Notes: generated by a model from the letters alone, not told the origin. A stretch of DNA of 64,000 nt from Endozoicomonas sp. NE40 (GCF_040549045.1 NZ_JBEWTB010000002.1:248001-312000); one strand, 5' to 3'. Positions 33,644 to 43,307 are shown, counted from the stretch's first letter. A program made the numbers and translations.

Positions 33644-35577
33644 ATGGAATTCAAAAAAGTTGTATTGGCAACCATGGTTGCAGCGGCTCTGGCTGGCTGT
33701 AACAGTAGTTCAGACTCCAGCTCGGGGGGGGGGGGGGGGGGGACAATGGCGGGGGAGGAGGAGATTCAACCATCCCGAAAGTGACTGCAGTTTTTAGCGA
33801 TTCACGAGTAATAGAGGGGGCTGGCTTCAACTGTAAAAACGGTGACACAACTGAAGCAGGCACCACTGACTCAAAAGGTGAAATGACCGTTGCTTCCGGT
33901 TCTGTTTGCACCATGAGCCTTGATGGCTTCAACCTGGGCATAACCCAGCCGGTGACTGCTCAAAACTCAGTTATCAGCACAATGCAGTTAACCGAAACCG
34001 GCCAGCGCGCGACAAAACGTAAAAACTCAGGCAATGGCAGCATGAATTACAACGCAAGAGTTTCTTCGTTACTTCAGTCTGTCGATGCCAATAGTAGTTT
34101 CAATAGTTATGGCAGTATAGATACACGCAATGTAAAGGGTGACACTATACCCACCGACCTGCTGACCAACCCTGATATCGATGAAGATGAATTCGTCGCA
34201 AAGCTGGAAACCATTGAGAACAACGATGGCAGCTCAGCGACAGGTGGAAGCACCGTTCCTCCATCAGAAGCCGAAGGCAATGTCCGTGCAGGTTACGAAA
34301 GCGTAGCCGTTCACATGGCTATTTCCAAAATAAAAGTGCTTTTGGAAAGCGACATTACGGAACTTCACCTTGAGAATGAGCTGGCTGATATTCGCCACCT
34401 TTTAGAAAGCTCCGACGCCAGTAATGGCTACCACAAAGAAGCTCTGCTCGCTATTCTGGAAATCGCAGAAGTACTCAACGAGCCCGAAGTTGCTGAGCGA
34501 ATTGATTTCGAAGGCAGCCTTTTTGACTACCAGAGTATACTACCTAAAGCATTGGATTTTGCCTTCAATGACGAAGCAGAAATAGTACTTTCTGAAGCCA
34601 AAGGCACAACAGACGACATTGCAGAGCTACTATTTGAATCAGCAAATCGTCTGATTAATGCCAGTGAGAAGCTAAGCAAAGCTATGCCTTCAGAATCTTA
34701 CATCTTGCCTTATGAAGAGCTTGAAGGGTTTACCTATCAGGACTCACTTGCTGTACAAGCTGCCGCACTTCAGGCAGCTAACACGATCTCAGTTATGTCG
34801 GCTTACCAGCTTGGGGACGACAAGTACTATATTCCACAATCACACAAGGTTGATGAATTACCCGCCTATGAAAGCTGGTATGACTATGAGTTGCAAAGAT
34901 ATATCGTCCAACCAGTCATTCTGAAAAATTTCGAAAGTGAATATATACAGCTGACCACCGACCCCGTTGACTTCCTCAACAGTAACAGCACTCTACTGTC
35001 GTTACGCAGTGACAACAAATACCTCAACCTTGCCAAACAAGCATTAACTGATAGCGTACCTGTCATGCAGGCTATTGATCTGGAACGATTCATGTCTGCT
35101 GAAGAAGCAGAAGAGTTTACCAAAATACTAACCAGCCTGGATAATCACCTCAAATCTGAAGATGGTGATGCCACACCTTTCGTTCTTGACAGTGAAGATG
35201 GCACTTATTACGCCAATCTACATGCTTTTTATGACAACAACACAGGTATTGACCGAAACTCATTCTCTATCACGATAAATGGTTACAGCTGCCGAGATGA
35301 CTTGGGGGCATACGATCTGGACACCTCCAAACTGCTCTCGTATCCACTGTGCCCTCATGATGAAAGCATTCTTAATGACTGGGGTAACATAGATTACAGA
35401 AAGACTCAGGAAGTGGGCTACTACTTTAATGAGAATCTGGGAACGCATGTATATCAAGACATAGCCGCCGTACCAGCCAGAGACAATACTGAATTCACTC
35501 CCATCTACGACCGCATCAACCGTGTAATCTGGTGCGACGAAGACGAAGCAGGCAACAAAGTCTCTTGTGAATTTTAA
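33644..35577 (+). CDS. Large lipoprotein, reading frame broken at a poly-G tract (possible phase-variable gene)
   Basis: The ATG at 33644 begins MEFKKVVLATMVAAALAGCNSSSDSSS, a lipoprotein signal with lipobox LAGC (C19). A run of 19 G (33724-33742) follows; read as given, the frame ends at TGA 33782-33784 after 46 codons. The main frame, one base out, runs from the tract through DNGGGGGDSTIPKV to TAA at 35577. One extra G, or two fewer, would join them into a 644-residue lipoprotein. The body is acidic, helical and of unknown family, with C-terminal cysteines. Either slipped-strand phase variation or a homopolymer sequencing error explains the break. The gene after it begins six bases downstream. 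Confidence 0.7.
33724..33742 (+). repeat. Poly-G tract of 19 bases
   Basis: This is the longest homopolymer in the window, inside the Gly linker directly after the lipoprotein signal peptide. Such tracts change length by slipped-strand mispairing during replication. Confidence 0.9.
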
Positions 35578-35583
35578 CCGCCC

Positions 35584-36051
35584 ATGAAAAAAAGCCTGTT
35601 CATTTTGTGCTTTTTTATCGCAACTTTCCGGGCCGATGCCCGGGAGGTTGCCTTAAATTACGAAAACATACGACTCACCCAGTACCAGCAACACAACGAT
35701 GGTGAATCCCGTCTTCAATACACCATCCGGGCAAATCAACTCAACGAAATAATAAGCCTTCAGGCAACACTAGGAAGCTTCAACCGTGCAGGAGCCTCGC
35801 AAAAAAAACATTTCAATGATGGAACGTTAACGCTGAAAAACTCAGAAATTCAGTTCGAACGCGCTTATTTCCACCGCGGACAGCTAATTATGGAAAACTG
35901 TCGGGGAATAATTCAGGAAACTGCTTTCCTGTCCAAAGAGATCGTTTACGACAGTCAAAATAACCAGATCCTCTCACCCAGAATCACCTTCTCTTCAGGC
36001 TCAAGCCTGAGAAGCAAAATGAATTACTCCACGCAAATCGACCCGGCCTGA
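35584..36051 (+). CDS. Small exported hypothetical protein
   Basis: I do not recognise this 155-residue protein. It has a signal peptide (MKKSLFILCFFIATFRADA, cleavage after residue 19) and a mature part rich in short beta-like segments (EVALNYENIRLTQYQQ, DGTLTLKNSEIQFERAYFHRGQLIMEN). It begins six bases after the lipoprotein stop, so it is probably co-transcribed and may be its partner in the envelope. Confidence 0.65.
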   Translation: MKKSLFILCFFIATFRADAREVALNYENIRLTQYQQHNDGESRLQYTIRANQLNEIISLQATLGSFNRAGASQKKHFNDGTLTLKNSEIQFERAYFHRGQLIMENCRGIIQETAFLSKEIVYDSQNNQILSPRITFSSGSSLRSKMNYSTQIDPA

Positions 36052-36165
36052 TGAACTCTCAGTGACTCTCTGCCCCTTTTCTTCGAATTTTGGATATAAT
36101 GCCTCACAACCTGCTTCACACCTTCTATGAGTCGCCCGCTTATACAGCGACTCCGGGAATACAGA

Positions 36166-37572
36166 ATGTTTGAGAATTTAACCGAACGCCTGTCGCAAAC
36201 GTTAAAAAACGTGACCGGCAAGGCCAAGCTGTCTGAAGACAATATCAAAGAAACCCTGCGCGAAGTGCGCATGGCACTGCTGGAAGCGGATGTTGCCCTG
36301 CCAGTGGTCAGAGAATTCACCCATCGCATCAGGGAACGTGCGATTGGTCAGGAAGTCCAGTCAAGTCTGAGTCCCGGCCAGGCGTTTGTAAAAATCGTTC
36401 AGGCTGAACTGATCGAGGTCATGGGCGCAGCCAACGACGAGCTGAACCTGTCTACCCAGCCTCCGGCGGTTATTCTGATGGCGGGTCTTCAGGGTGCGGG
36501 TAAAACCACCTCTGTCGCCAAGCTATCCAAATTCCTGAAAGAACGCCACAAGAAAAAAGTCATGGTGGTGTCTGCCGACGTTTACCGTCCGGCAGCGATT
36601 AAACAGCTGGAAACCCTGGCAGGCGAGGTCGGTGTTGACTTCTTCCCGTCTGACATCCAGCAAAAGCCAGTGGATATCGCCAACGCTGCCATTCAGGAAG
36701 CCCGTATCGGTCATTACGACGTACTGATTGTCGACACCGCCGGTCGTTTGCATATCGATGCCGGGATGATGGAAGAGATCCAGTCTCTGCATTCAGCCAT
36801 CAACCCGGTAGAAACCCTGTTTGTGGTGGACGCCATGACAGGTCAGGACGCTGCCAACACCGCCAAAGCGTTTGGTGATGCCCTGCCTCTGACCGGTGTC
36901 ATCCTGACCAAGGCAGACGGTGATGCCCGTGGTGGTGCAGCCCTGTCCGTTCGCCATATTACCGGCAAACCCATCAAGTTTATCGGTGTGGGTGAAAAAA
37001 CCGATGCCCTGGACCCGTTCCATCCGGATCGTATTGCTTCCCGGATTCTCGGCATGGGCGACGTTCTGTCCCTGATCGAAGAAGCCGAACAGAAGCTTGA
37101 TAAGAAAAAAGCCGACAAACTGGCCACAAAGCTGAAAAAAGGTAAAGGCTTCGATCTCGAAGACTTCCGTGATCAGCTGCAGCAAATGAAGAAAATGGGC
37201 GGCCTTGCCGGTGTAATGGACAAACTGCCGGGCATGCCTGGTATGCCTGGCAACATGCCGGGACAGATGGACAACAAGATATTTGTCCAGATGGAAGCCA
37301 TCATCAACTCCATGACACCGGCTGAGCGTGCCAATCCGGATATCATGAACGGTTCCCGTAAGAAGCGTATCGCAGCGGGTTCCGGCACACAGATTCAGGA
37401 CATTAATCGTCTGATCAAGCAGCACAAGCAAATGTCCAAGATGATGAAGAAGGTGTCCAAAAAAGGCGGCATGAACAAACTGATGCGCGGCCTTGGCGGC
37501 ATGAAAGGACAAATGCCGGGAGGAATGGGCGGCATGATGCCACCGGGCGGCGGTAAGAAGTTCCCTTTCTGA
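36166..37572 (+). CDS. ffh: Signal recognition particle protein Ffh
   Basis: This GTPase binds 4.5S RNA and delivers nascent inner membrane proteins to FtsY. The 468-residue form starts at the ATG giving MFENLTERLSQTLKNVTGKAKLSEDNI, the normal N-terminus; an upstream ATG at 36127 would add 13 unmatched residues. The N and G domains have GLQGAGKTTSVAKLSK, DTAGRLHID and TKADGDARGG. The M domain is Met-rich (MPGMPGNMPG, KQHKQMSKMMKK, GGMGGMMPPGG). TATAAT at 36095-36100 is a possible -10 element. Confidence 0.98.
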   Translation: MFENLTERLSQTLKNVTGKAKLSEDNIKETLREVRMALLEADVALPVVREFTHRIRERAIGQEVQSSLSPGQAFVKIVQAELIEVMGAANDELNLSTQPPAVILMAGLQGAGKTTSVAKLSKFLKERHKKKVMVVSADVYRPAAIKQLETLAGEVGVDFFPSDIQQKPVDIANAAIQEARIGHYDVLIVDTAGRLHIDAGMMEEIQSLHSAINPVETLFVVDAMTGQDAANTAKAFGDALPLTGVILTKADGDARGGAALSVRHITGKPIKFIGVGEKTDALDPFHPDRIASRILGMGDVLSLIEEAEQKLDKKKADKLATKLKKGKGFDLEDFRDQLQQMKKMGGLAGVMDKLPGMPGMPGNMPGQMDNKIFVQMEAIINSMTPAERANPDIMNGSRKKRIAAGSGTQIQDINRLIKQHKQMSKMMKKVSKKGGMNKLMRGLGGMKGQMPGGMGGMMPPGGGKKFPF

Positions 37573-37588
37573 CCTTAGCTTTCCCTAT

Positions 37589-37613
37589 CGGATTGCTGCA
37601 TGGCAGCAATCCG
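37589..37613. terminator. Stem-loop between ffh and the convergent protease gene
   Basis: A perfect 11-bp stem (CGGATTGCTGC, complement 37603-37613) with a three-base loop. No T-run follows on + (ACCGCTTGC); on the minus strand AGGGAAAGC follows. It is likely a shared 3' structure of two convergent genes. Confidence 0.5.
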
Positions 37614-37636
37614 ACCGCTTGCACCCCTGAAAATAA

Positions 37637-38854
37637 TTATTCAGGCTGCCTTACCAATGGGTCAGAATGACTGCTAAAGATCGCTGATACTTTCTCTCGT
37701 TGCCGCTCAGTAAGGAAGTTATAGACGTAGTCACAATCGACACCGTCTCTAAGAATACTCTTCCCAAAGTGCTCAAAGTGGGAAAGCCTCGCATAAATCC
37801 CTGGCCTCCGCTTCTTACCACAACGTTCACCATGAGTAACAATACCGATCAGATAAGCCTCGGTTTCTTCGGTTTCCGGATTCATTTTATTTTTAAACAG
37901 AGGGCCGCCACTGTCGCCATAGCAGGCATCTTTTTTTTCTACAATATTGCCTGCACAGAGTTCAGAGTCCGAAAAACTGATGAATCCCTGATGTTTAAAA
38001 GGGTTATAATGCTTATTGCAGAGTTTTCCTGTTACCAGATTCAGCGAAGCGCATTGTAAACGATCCGGGTCAACATCCTTTCTGGCTTCTTTTCGCCCCC
38101 ATCCACACACTTTTGCTTTAGGCTTGTCTGATTCAATGAAATCGTCAGAAATGTTTCTCCAGTCTATTTTTACCGGAGTGATATTATCGACAGGCTTATC
38201 CAGCAAAATAAAAGCAATATCATTACGATCACTCTTATCCCTGAAGTCTGGGTGACGTAAATAGAAACGACTGGTTCTTACCATCGTTTTATCTTTGGCA
38301 GTGTCCAGAAAGGTCAGTTTGACAAATTTGCTCAGTGCCTTCTTTTTGTTGTCATCCACACAGTGGGCAGCGGTCATGGCCCAGGATCGATGAACCAGAA
38401 CAGCAGAGCAATTAAAATCCGATGTTTCCTTATATTTTTTTATCTTCAAAACAGAGGGTAGAGCACCCGTCGGAACAGAACTCTTTAATAAGGCGGTCGT
38501 GGTTGTGATAGGGGTTGTGGTTGATAAGTCAGGCTCGCTGGTGGTTGATAAAACAGGAGCTGGTGAGGTTTCAAGTAATTTTGTTCGCTCCTTCCTGCTT
38601 ATCTGCTCCAGCCCGGCCAGCCAGGGATATTGGCTCCAGTTTTCAGGTTGTCCTCCAACTACACGCCGAACCCTGTGATGCGAATCAGACCGCTCTTCCG
38701 TTAAGGGGGAAGTGGCAACACCGTCACCAATTTGCACTGGCGCTCCAGTCCCGGAAGTGGAAACAAACAACAAGCCAGCCAGCATCCAGGGCAGGCAATA
38801 TTGCCAACTGGATAATTGGATATATTTATTCATGGCCAAAACAATACCTGTCAT
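37637..38854 (-). CDS. Secreted trypsin-like serine protease (S1 family)
   Basis: The 405-residue protein has a membrane or signal segment (about 20-36), a pro-region ending in RVRR, and the S1 N-terminus VVGGQPENWSQYPWLAGLEQ (from residue 65). The catalytic triad is clear: MTAAHC (H164), RNDIAFILL (D212) and CYGDSGGPLF (S315). D309 six residues before the Ser suggests trypsin-like specificity. A Thr/Ser/Pro-rich insertion (about 97-135) separates the N-terminus from the first disulfide region, unusual for a compact protease. An ATG at 38833 giving MNKYIQLSS is an equally good start. The export route is Sec-like; the target is unknown. Confidence 0.88.
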   Translation of the reverse strand: MTGIVLAMNKYIQLSSWQYCLPWMLAGLLFVSTSGTGAPVQIGDGVATSPLTEERSDSHHRVRRVVGGQPENWSQYPWLAGLEQISRKERTKLLETSPAPVLSTTSEPDLSTTTPITTTTALLKSSVPTGALPSVLKIKKYKETSDFNCSAVLVHRSWAMTAAHCVDDNKKKALSKFVKLTFLDTAKDKTMVRTSRFYLRHPDFRDKSDRNDIAFILLDKPVDNITPVKIDWRNISDDFIESDKPKAKVCGWGRKEARKDVDPDRLQCASLNLVTGKLCNKHYNPFKHQGFISFSDSELCAGNIVEKKDACYGDSGGPLFKNKMNPETEETEAYLIGIVTHGERCGKKRRPGIYARLSHFEHFGKSILRDGVDCDYVYNFLTERQREKVSAIFSSHSDPLVRQPE

Positions 38855-38993
38855 GAACTATGTAGGGATTAGGAGTCTATGCCAGCACAAGTCAGGCATC
38901 AGATTCTTTTGTTATTGAAACGATATTCCCTTATCTTTCATCCTCCCGTTCCCTTTTACCCCCCTCTTTGCGCCATTAATAAACCACTCGCAG

Positions 38994-39022
38994 TTGTCAG
39001 CATTGATTTTATTCCTTAGAAT
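38994..39022 (+). promoter_or_regulatory. Promoter of the rpsP operon
   Basis: TTGTCA (38994-38999), a 17-base spacer and TAGAAT (39017-39022) form a good sigma70 promoter 135 bases before rpsP. A short GGGG-TTTA-CCCC hairpin (39040-39051) lies in the leader. The rest of the 303-base gap back to the protease gene shows nothing else. Confidence 0.65.
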
Positions 39023-39157
39023 ATGCGCCCTTTGTGATGGGGTTTACCCCGTCAAGGTAGTCTGTGTCTGCAGAAAATGCTTATTTCATAAGCATCGGAA
39101 GCAAGCCAGAATACCAATGCAAAAGTTGCCGGACCACGATTACAGGAAACCCATTCC

Positions 39158-39406
39158 ATGGTAACAATTCGTCTCGCTCGCGGCGGTTCCAAGAAGCGCC
39201 CATTTTACCACCTGACCGTAGCTGACAGCCGTAAGGCTAACGGCGGCCGTTTCATCGAGCGCGTAGGTTTCTTCAACCCTACCGCCCGTGGTCAGGAAGA
39301 GCGTCTGCGTGTAAACAACGAACGTGTTGAGTTCTGGCTGGGCCAGGGCGCAGGCATGTCCGATCGCGTAGCTCAGCTGGTTAAAGAAGCTCAGAAAGCT
39401 GCTTAA
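39158..39406 (+). CDS. rpsP: 30S ribosomal protein S16
   Basis: The 82-residue protein matches S16 throughout: MVTIRLARGGSKKRPFYHLTVADSRKANGGRFIERVGFFNPTA, then RVEFWLGQGAGMSDRVAQLVKEA. It leads the conserved operon rpsP-rimM-trmD-rplS. Confidence 0.98.
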   Translation: MVTIRLARGGSKKRPFYHLTVADSRKANGGRFIERVGFFNPTARGQEERLRVNNERVEFWLGQGAGMSDRVAQLVKEAQKAA

Positions 39407-39430
39407 TCCGCTGTTTGAAGGAATTTACCA

Positions 39431-39988
39431 GTGACAAAAGCTGCAGTTGAAGCATCCAGCAAGAGTCTGGTGACTCTGGGAAAAATCACTGCTGTATACG
39501 GGATCAAGGGCTGGGTAAAAGTGTATTCACACACTGACCCCATGACCAACATCCTGGATTACAAGCACTGGATTCTGGATCACAATGGTCGCCAGCAGAC
39601 CATTGAAGTCGATCAGGGCCGCCGTCAGGCAAAGGGCTTGATCGCACACATCGCAGGCTGTGATGACCGCGATATCGCCCGCCAGTATTGTGGCGCCGAG
39701 ATCAAGGTATACGCCAGCGAACTGCCCGAGGCAGCCGATGATGAAATTTATTGGCACGAACTCGAAGGACTGAATGTCATCACCCGCAGCGATGCAGGCG
39801 AAGATCTTCTTCTGGGCAGAGTCAGTCATCTGATGGAAACCGGAGCTAACGATGTTCTGGTGATTCGCCCCTGCAGGGGCAGCATCGACAAGTCCGAACG
39901 CCTTGTGCCGTGGCTGGTCGATCAGGTGATTGAAGAAGTGAATCCTGAAGCAGGGTTCATTCGGATTGACTGGGATCCGGAATTTTAA
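39431..39988 (+). CDS. rimM: Ribosome maturation factor RimM
   Basis: RimM assists assembly of the 30S head and binds S19. The 185-residue protein has VTLGKITAVYGIKGWVKVYSHTDP in its RimM domain and EIYWHELEGLNVITR and LVPWLVDQVIEEVNPEAGFIRIDWDPEF in the PRC barrel. The start codon is GTG, with AAGGA eight bases upstream. Confidence 0.96.
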   Translation: MTKAAVEASSKSLVTLGKITAVYGIKGWVKVYSHTDPMTNILDYKHWILDHNGRQQTIEVDQGRRQAKGLIAHIAGCDDRDIARQYCGAEIKVYASELPEAADDEIYWHELEGLNVITRSDAGEDLLLGRVSHLMETGANDVLVIRPCRGSIDKSERLVPWLVDQVIEEVNPEAGFIRIDWDPEF

Positions 39989-39994
39989 TCCGTT

Positions 39995-40783
39995 ATGGAA
40001 CATCACAACGATGATGCCATAACGGCAGATATGTGGTTCGGTGTGGTCACACTGTTTCCTGAAATGTTTCGCGCGATTACCGAACACGGTATTTCCGGGC
40101 GGGCCGTTAAGGAAGGCAGTGTAGCGGTAGAAACCTGGAATCCCCGGGACTTTACCCACGACAAACACCGGACTGTGGATGACCGACCTTATGGCGGTGG
40201 TCCCGGCATGTTGATGAAAATTCAACCTCTGCGTGACGCCATCCATGCAGCCAGACAGGCTGCTGGAACCGATGCCACAGTGATATACCTGTCTCCCCAG
40301 GGACGCCCGTTAGATCAGGCAGGGGTTCAGGAACTCGCCGCAAAAAAGCGGATCATTCTGGTAGCGGGGCGGTATGAAGGTATTGATGAGCGCGTAATCA
40401 ACAGCGAAATCGACGAGGAATGGTCGATTGGGGATTACGTATTAAGTGGTGGCGAACTCGCCTCCATGACCCTGATTGATGCAGTATCACGCTTTGTACC
40501 GGGCACCCTGGGTCATAAGGATTCCGCCCAAGAAGACTCCTTTGCGGACGGCCTTCTTGACTGCCCGCACTACACCCGTCCGGAAGTATTTGAAGGACAG
40601 GATGTGCCGGAAGTACTGATGTCAGGCAACCACCAGCGAATTCGCGAATGGCGCCTGAAACAGTCTCTGGGCAGAACCTGGCTGCGACGCCCTGACCTGC
40701 TTGAAGGTCGTGAGCTGACCGGCGAGGAAAAGAAATTACTCGCTGAGTTCCAGCGTGAACACAGTGAAGCCAGCAAAGGGTAA
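39995..40783 (+). CDS. trmD: tRNA (guanine-37-N1)-methyltransferase TrmD
   Basis: TrmD methylates G37 next to the anticodon, preventing frameshifts. The 262-residue SPOUT enzyme has VDDRPYGGGPGMLMKIQPL, YLSPQGRPLDQAGVQELA, LVAGRYEGIDERVI and EEWSIGDYVLSGGELASM, the knotted SAM site. The ATG at 39995 is six bases after rimM; a second ATG at 40031 (MWFGVVTLFPEMF) is closer to the usual N-terminus. Confidence 0.97.
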   Translation: MEHHNDDAITADMWFGVVTLFPEMFRAITEHGISGRAVKEGSVAVETWNPRDFTHDKHRTVDDRPYGGGPGMLMKIQPLRDAIHAARQAAGTDATVIYLSPQGRPLDQAGVQELAAKKRIILVAGRYEGIDERVINSEIDEEWSIGDYVLSGGELASMTLIDAVSRFVPGTLGHKDSAQEDSFADGLLDCPHYTRPEVFEGQDVPEVLMSGNHQRIREWRLKQSLGRTWLRRPDLLEGRELTGEEKKLLAEFQREHSEASKG

Positions 40784-40829
40784 ACCCCTTACTTGGCGGA
40801 AATCTTGACTATCGGGAGCAAAAGCTAAA

Positions 40830-41183
40830 ATGAGCAAGAACAGAATTATTGAAGCGCTCGAAAACGAGCAAATGAACAAGGAAATCCCTGCCTTTGCACA
40901 GGGTGACACCGTTGTTGTACAAGTTAAGGTAAAAGAAGGCAACCGTGAGCGTCTGCAGGCGTTTGAAGGTGTTGTTATCGCTATCCGTAAGCGTGGCCTG
41001 AACTCTGCTTTCACCGTTCGTAAAATCTCCAGCGGTGTTGGCGTTGAGCGTGTATTCCAGACTTACAGCCCACTGATCGACTCCATCACTGTTAAGCGCC
41101 GTGGTGACGTTCGTCAAGCCAAGCTGTACTACCTGCGTGAGCGTAGCGGTAAGGCTGCTCGCATCAAGGAAAAGCTCAAGTAA
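40830..41183 (+). CDS. rplS: 50S ribosomal protein L19
   Basis: The 117-residue protein matches L19: IIEALENEQMNKEIPAFAQGDTVVVQVKVKEGNRERLQAFEGVVIAIRKRGLNSAFTVRKIS, then the C-terminal RRGDVRQAKLYYLRERSGKAARIKEKL. It ends the rpsP operon. Confidence 0.98.
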   Translation: MSKNRIIEALENEQMNKEIPAFAQGDTVVVQVKVKEGNRERLQAFEGVVIAIRKRGLNSAFTVRKISSGVGVERVFQTYSPLIDSITVKRRGDVRQAKLYYLRERSGKAARIKEKLK

Positions 41184-41270
41184 GATCGCTTTGATCCCGG
41201 CCCAAACCGGGACCAGAAAAATCTTTATTTATTGTTCTGACAATCCGGCAACTTTTGTTAGACATCAGAG

Positions 41271-41294
41271 AAAGCGACTTCGGTCGCTTTTTTT
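41271..41294 (+). terminator. Intrinsic terminator of the rpsP operon
   Basis: Stem AAAGCGAC / GTCGCTTT with a TTCG tetraloop and eight consecutive T. A shorter stem (TCCCGG...CCGGGA, about 41195-41212) lies before it. An open frame through this site belongs to the region upstream of xerD and is not translated. Confidence 0.9.
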
Positions 41295-41386
41295 GTACCC
41301 GATCTCTGCCCCCAATTTCCCGCGCCATTTGCCTGCCAGGACAAAATTCCTATACCATCAACTCAATACACCAACCAGTCTTACCA

Positions 41387-42292
41387 ATGCCTGCACACCC
41401 TCAAACCAACGACCCCGTTACCCAGTTTCTCCAGCATCTCTGGCTGGAAAAAGGCCTGAGTGAGAATACCCGCTCATCTTATCAACGAGACCTCAGACAA
41501 TTTCAGGAATGGCTGCAGGAACACGAACAAAAGTCGGTTACCGAAGCAACCCGTGACAGCCTCAGCCACTACCTTGCCTGGCGCTATGAACAACACTACA
41601 AGCCCTCCTCAACCGCCCGAAGCCTGTCGAGCCTGCGTGGTTTTTATCGTTTCCTGCTCAGAGAAGGTGAGCTGGACAGGGACATCACCGCCAATATAGA
41701 ACTGCCCAGACAAGGTCGTCCATTGCCCAAAACCCTGACAGAATCAGACGTCGAAACCCTTCTGAATGCGCCGGATACCGATACAACACTGGGCCTTCGT
41801 GACCGATGCATGCTGGAACTGCTTTATGCCTGCGGTTTACGGGTGTCAGAACTGGTGACGCTGACGGTAGACCAGATCAACCTGCGACAGGGCATTGTTC
41901 GAATCAGCGGCAAAGGCGGCAAAGAACGTTTAAGCCCAATGGGTGAAGAAGCCCTGACCTGGGTTCTGGAATATATGAAACGTGCCAGACCCGAACTGCT
42001 CAATGACATTGACAGCCCGGTCATGTTTCCGGGGCGACGGAGCCAGCCCATGACCCGTCAGACCTTCTGGCACCGGATCAAACACCATCAGCAGACAGCA
42101 GGCATAACAGCGGATGTATCCCCCCATGTGTTACGTCATGCCTTCGCTACTCACCTGCTTAACCACGGTGCCGACCTGCGGGTGGTTCAGTTACTGCTTG
42201 GACACAGCGACCTCTCCACCACCCAGATCTACACCCATGTGGCGCGACACCGACTGGAAACACTTCACGCGGAACACCACCCCCGGGGATGA
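41387..42292 (+). CDS. xerD: Site-specific tyrosine recombinase XerD
   Basis: XerD with XerC resolves chromosome dimers at dif. The 301-residue protein has the SAM-like N-domain (FLQHLWLEKGLSENTRSSYQRDLRQFQEWL) and the catalytic domain with LLYACGLRVSELVTL (Arg), SPHVLRHAFATHLLNHGADLRVVQLLLGHSDLSTTQIYTHV (His, Arg, His and the Tyr nucleophile). The ATG at 41387 gives the family length; earlier in-frame ATGs fall before the terminator. dsbC follows, as in Pseudomonas. Confidence 0.95.
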   Translation: MPAHPQTNDPVTQFLQHLWLEKGLSENTRSSYQRDLRQFQEWLQEHEQKSVTEATRDSLSHYLAWRYEQHYKPSSTARSLSSLRGFYRFLLREGELDRDITANIELPRQGRPLPKTLTESDVETLLNAPDTDTTLGLRDRCMLELLYACGLRVSELVTLTVDQINLRQGIVRISGKGGKERLSPMGEEALTWVLEYMKRARPELLNDIDSPVMFPGRRSQPMTRQTFWHRIKHHQQTAGITADVSPHVLRHAFATHLLNHGADLRVVQLLLGHSDLSTTQIYTHVARHRLETLHAEHHPRG

Positions 42293-42422
42293 CAAAGCCT
42301 CAACAGCGACTAAACTTCTGTGCCATACAATCCGATCAACTCTGTTAGCAATAACGATTTAGCAAAAACAATCAAACCAGCCAAAAGGCCTGGACCAAAA
42401 ACAATAGAAACGAGGAACCCTC

Positions 42423-43271
42423 ATGCGGCACAGCGCACTGCTCCTTCTGGCTGGACTGATAGCCACACAACCTCTTCTGGCAGAAGAAAAAACCAGCCAA
42501 AAGCCTGAAACAACGGCTGTTGCCCCCTACGACAAAGAACTGGCTGAAATCCGCCAGGCGATAGAAATCCAGCTTAAGTCCCGTGACCCCAACATTCCTA
42601 TCGAACGTGTTGAGCGAACCGGGTGGCCTGATGTCTACATGGTGGTTCTGACTGGAGGGCTGGTCATCTATGCCAGCAAAGACGGCCGCATGATCCTCAG
42701 GGGCGATATGCTGCGGCTGGAAGACGACGGCGGCATTACCAATTTGACAGAAAGTGTTCGTAATACCGCCGTAGCTCAGCAGCTGGACAAAATAAAGCCT
42801 GCCGATATGATCAGCTTCAAGCCTAAAGGCAAAGTCAAAGGTGTCGTTTATGTATTCACTGACGTTGACTGCGGTTACTGCCGGAAACTCCATCAGGAAG
42901 TGCAGGCAATGAATGACCTGGGTATCGAACTGCGCTATCTTGCCTTTCCAAGAGGCGGGGCGAATTCCCCGGCCTACAACAAGATGATCAGTGCCTGGTG
43001 TGCAAAAGACCGTAAAAAGGCCATTACTGACCTTAAAACCGGCAACGATATACAAACCACGGCGCTTGCCAAAAAAGGCGAACCACAGCCTGAAGGTTCC
43101 TGCGGAGCGCTGGTTGATCAGCAGTATCAACTGGGGAATAAGCTTGGCGTCAATGGCACACCGGCCATGTTTCTTGAAGATGGCCGGGCCATTCCGGGTT
43201 ACCGTCCTGCAGCTGAACTGGCAAAAATCATGGGCATTACCCCACCAGCTCTCCCCGCAGCGTCTCAATAA
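42423..43271 (+). CDS. dsbC: Thiol:disulfide interchange protein DsbC
   Basis: DsbC is the periplasmic disulfide isomerase. The 282-residue protein has a signal peptide (LLLLAGLIATQPLLA, cleavage after 20), the dimerisation domain with GLVIYASKDGRMILRGDMLRLEDDGGITNLTE, and a thioredoxin domain with FTDVDCGYCRKLHQEV (C150 and C153), PRGGANSPAYN and VNGTPAMFLEDGR. GAGGA precedes the ATG. Confidence 0.95.
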   Translation: MRHSALLLLAGLIATQPLLAEEKTSQKPETTAVAPYDKELAEIRQAIEIQLKSRDPNIPIERVERTGWPDVYMVVLTGGLVIYASKDGRMILRGDMLRLEDDGGITNLTESVRNTAVAQQLDKIKPADMISFKPKGKVKGVVYVFTDVDCGYCRKLHQEVQAMNDLGIELRYLAFPRGGANSPAYNKMISAWCAKDRKKAITDLKTGNDIQTTALAKKGEPQPEGSCGALVDQQYQLGNKLGVNGTPAMFLEDGRAIPGYRPAAELAKIMGITPPALPAASQ

Positions 43272-43307
43272 TGTATGACTCTTAATGAGTAGCTCTTAAT
43301 GAATAGC

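Noticed and set aside
36793..37512. 239-codon open frame on the minus strand
   Set aside because: It is antisense to ffh and His/Leu-rich in a way typical of reversed coding sequence.
41255..41386. Longer N-terminus for XerD
   Set aside because: The extra 44 codons run through the intrinsic terminator of the rpsP operon and have no family counterpart.
42372..43268. 298-codon open frame on the minus strand
   Set aside because: It is antisense to dsbC over almost its whole length; the dsbC signal peptide and CGYC motif are decisive.
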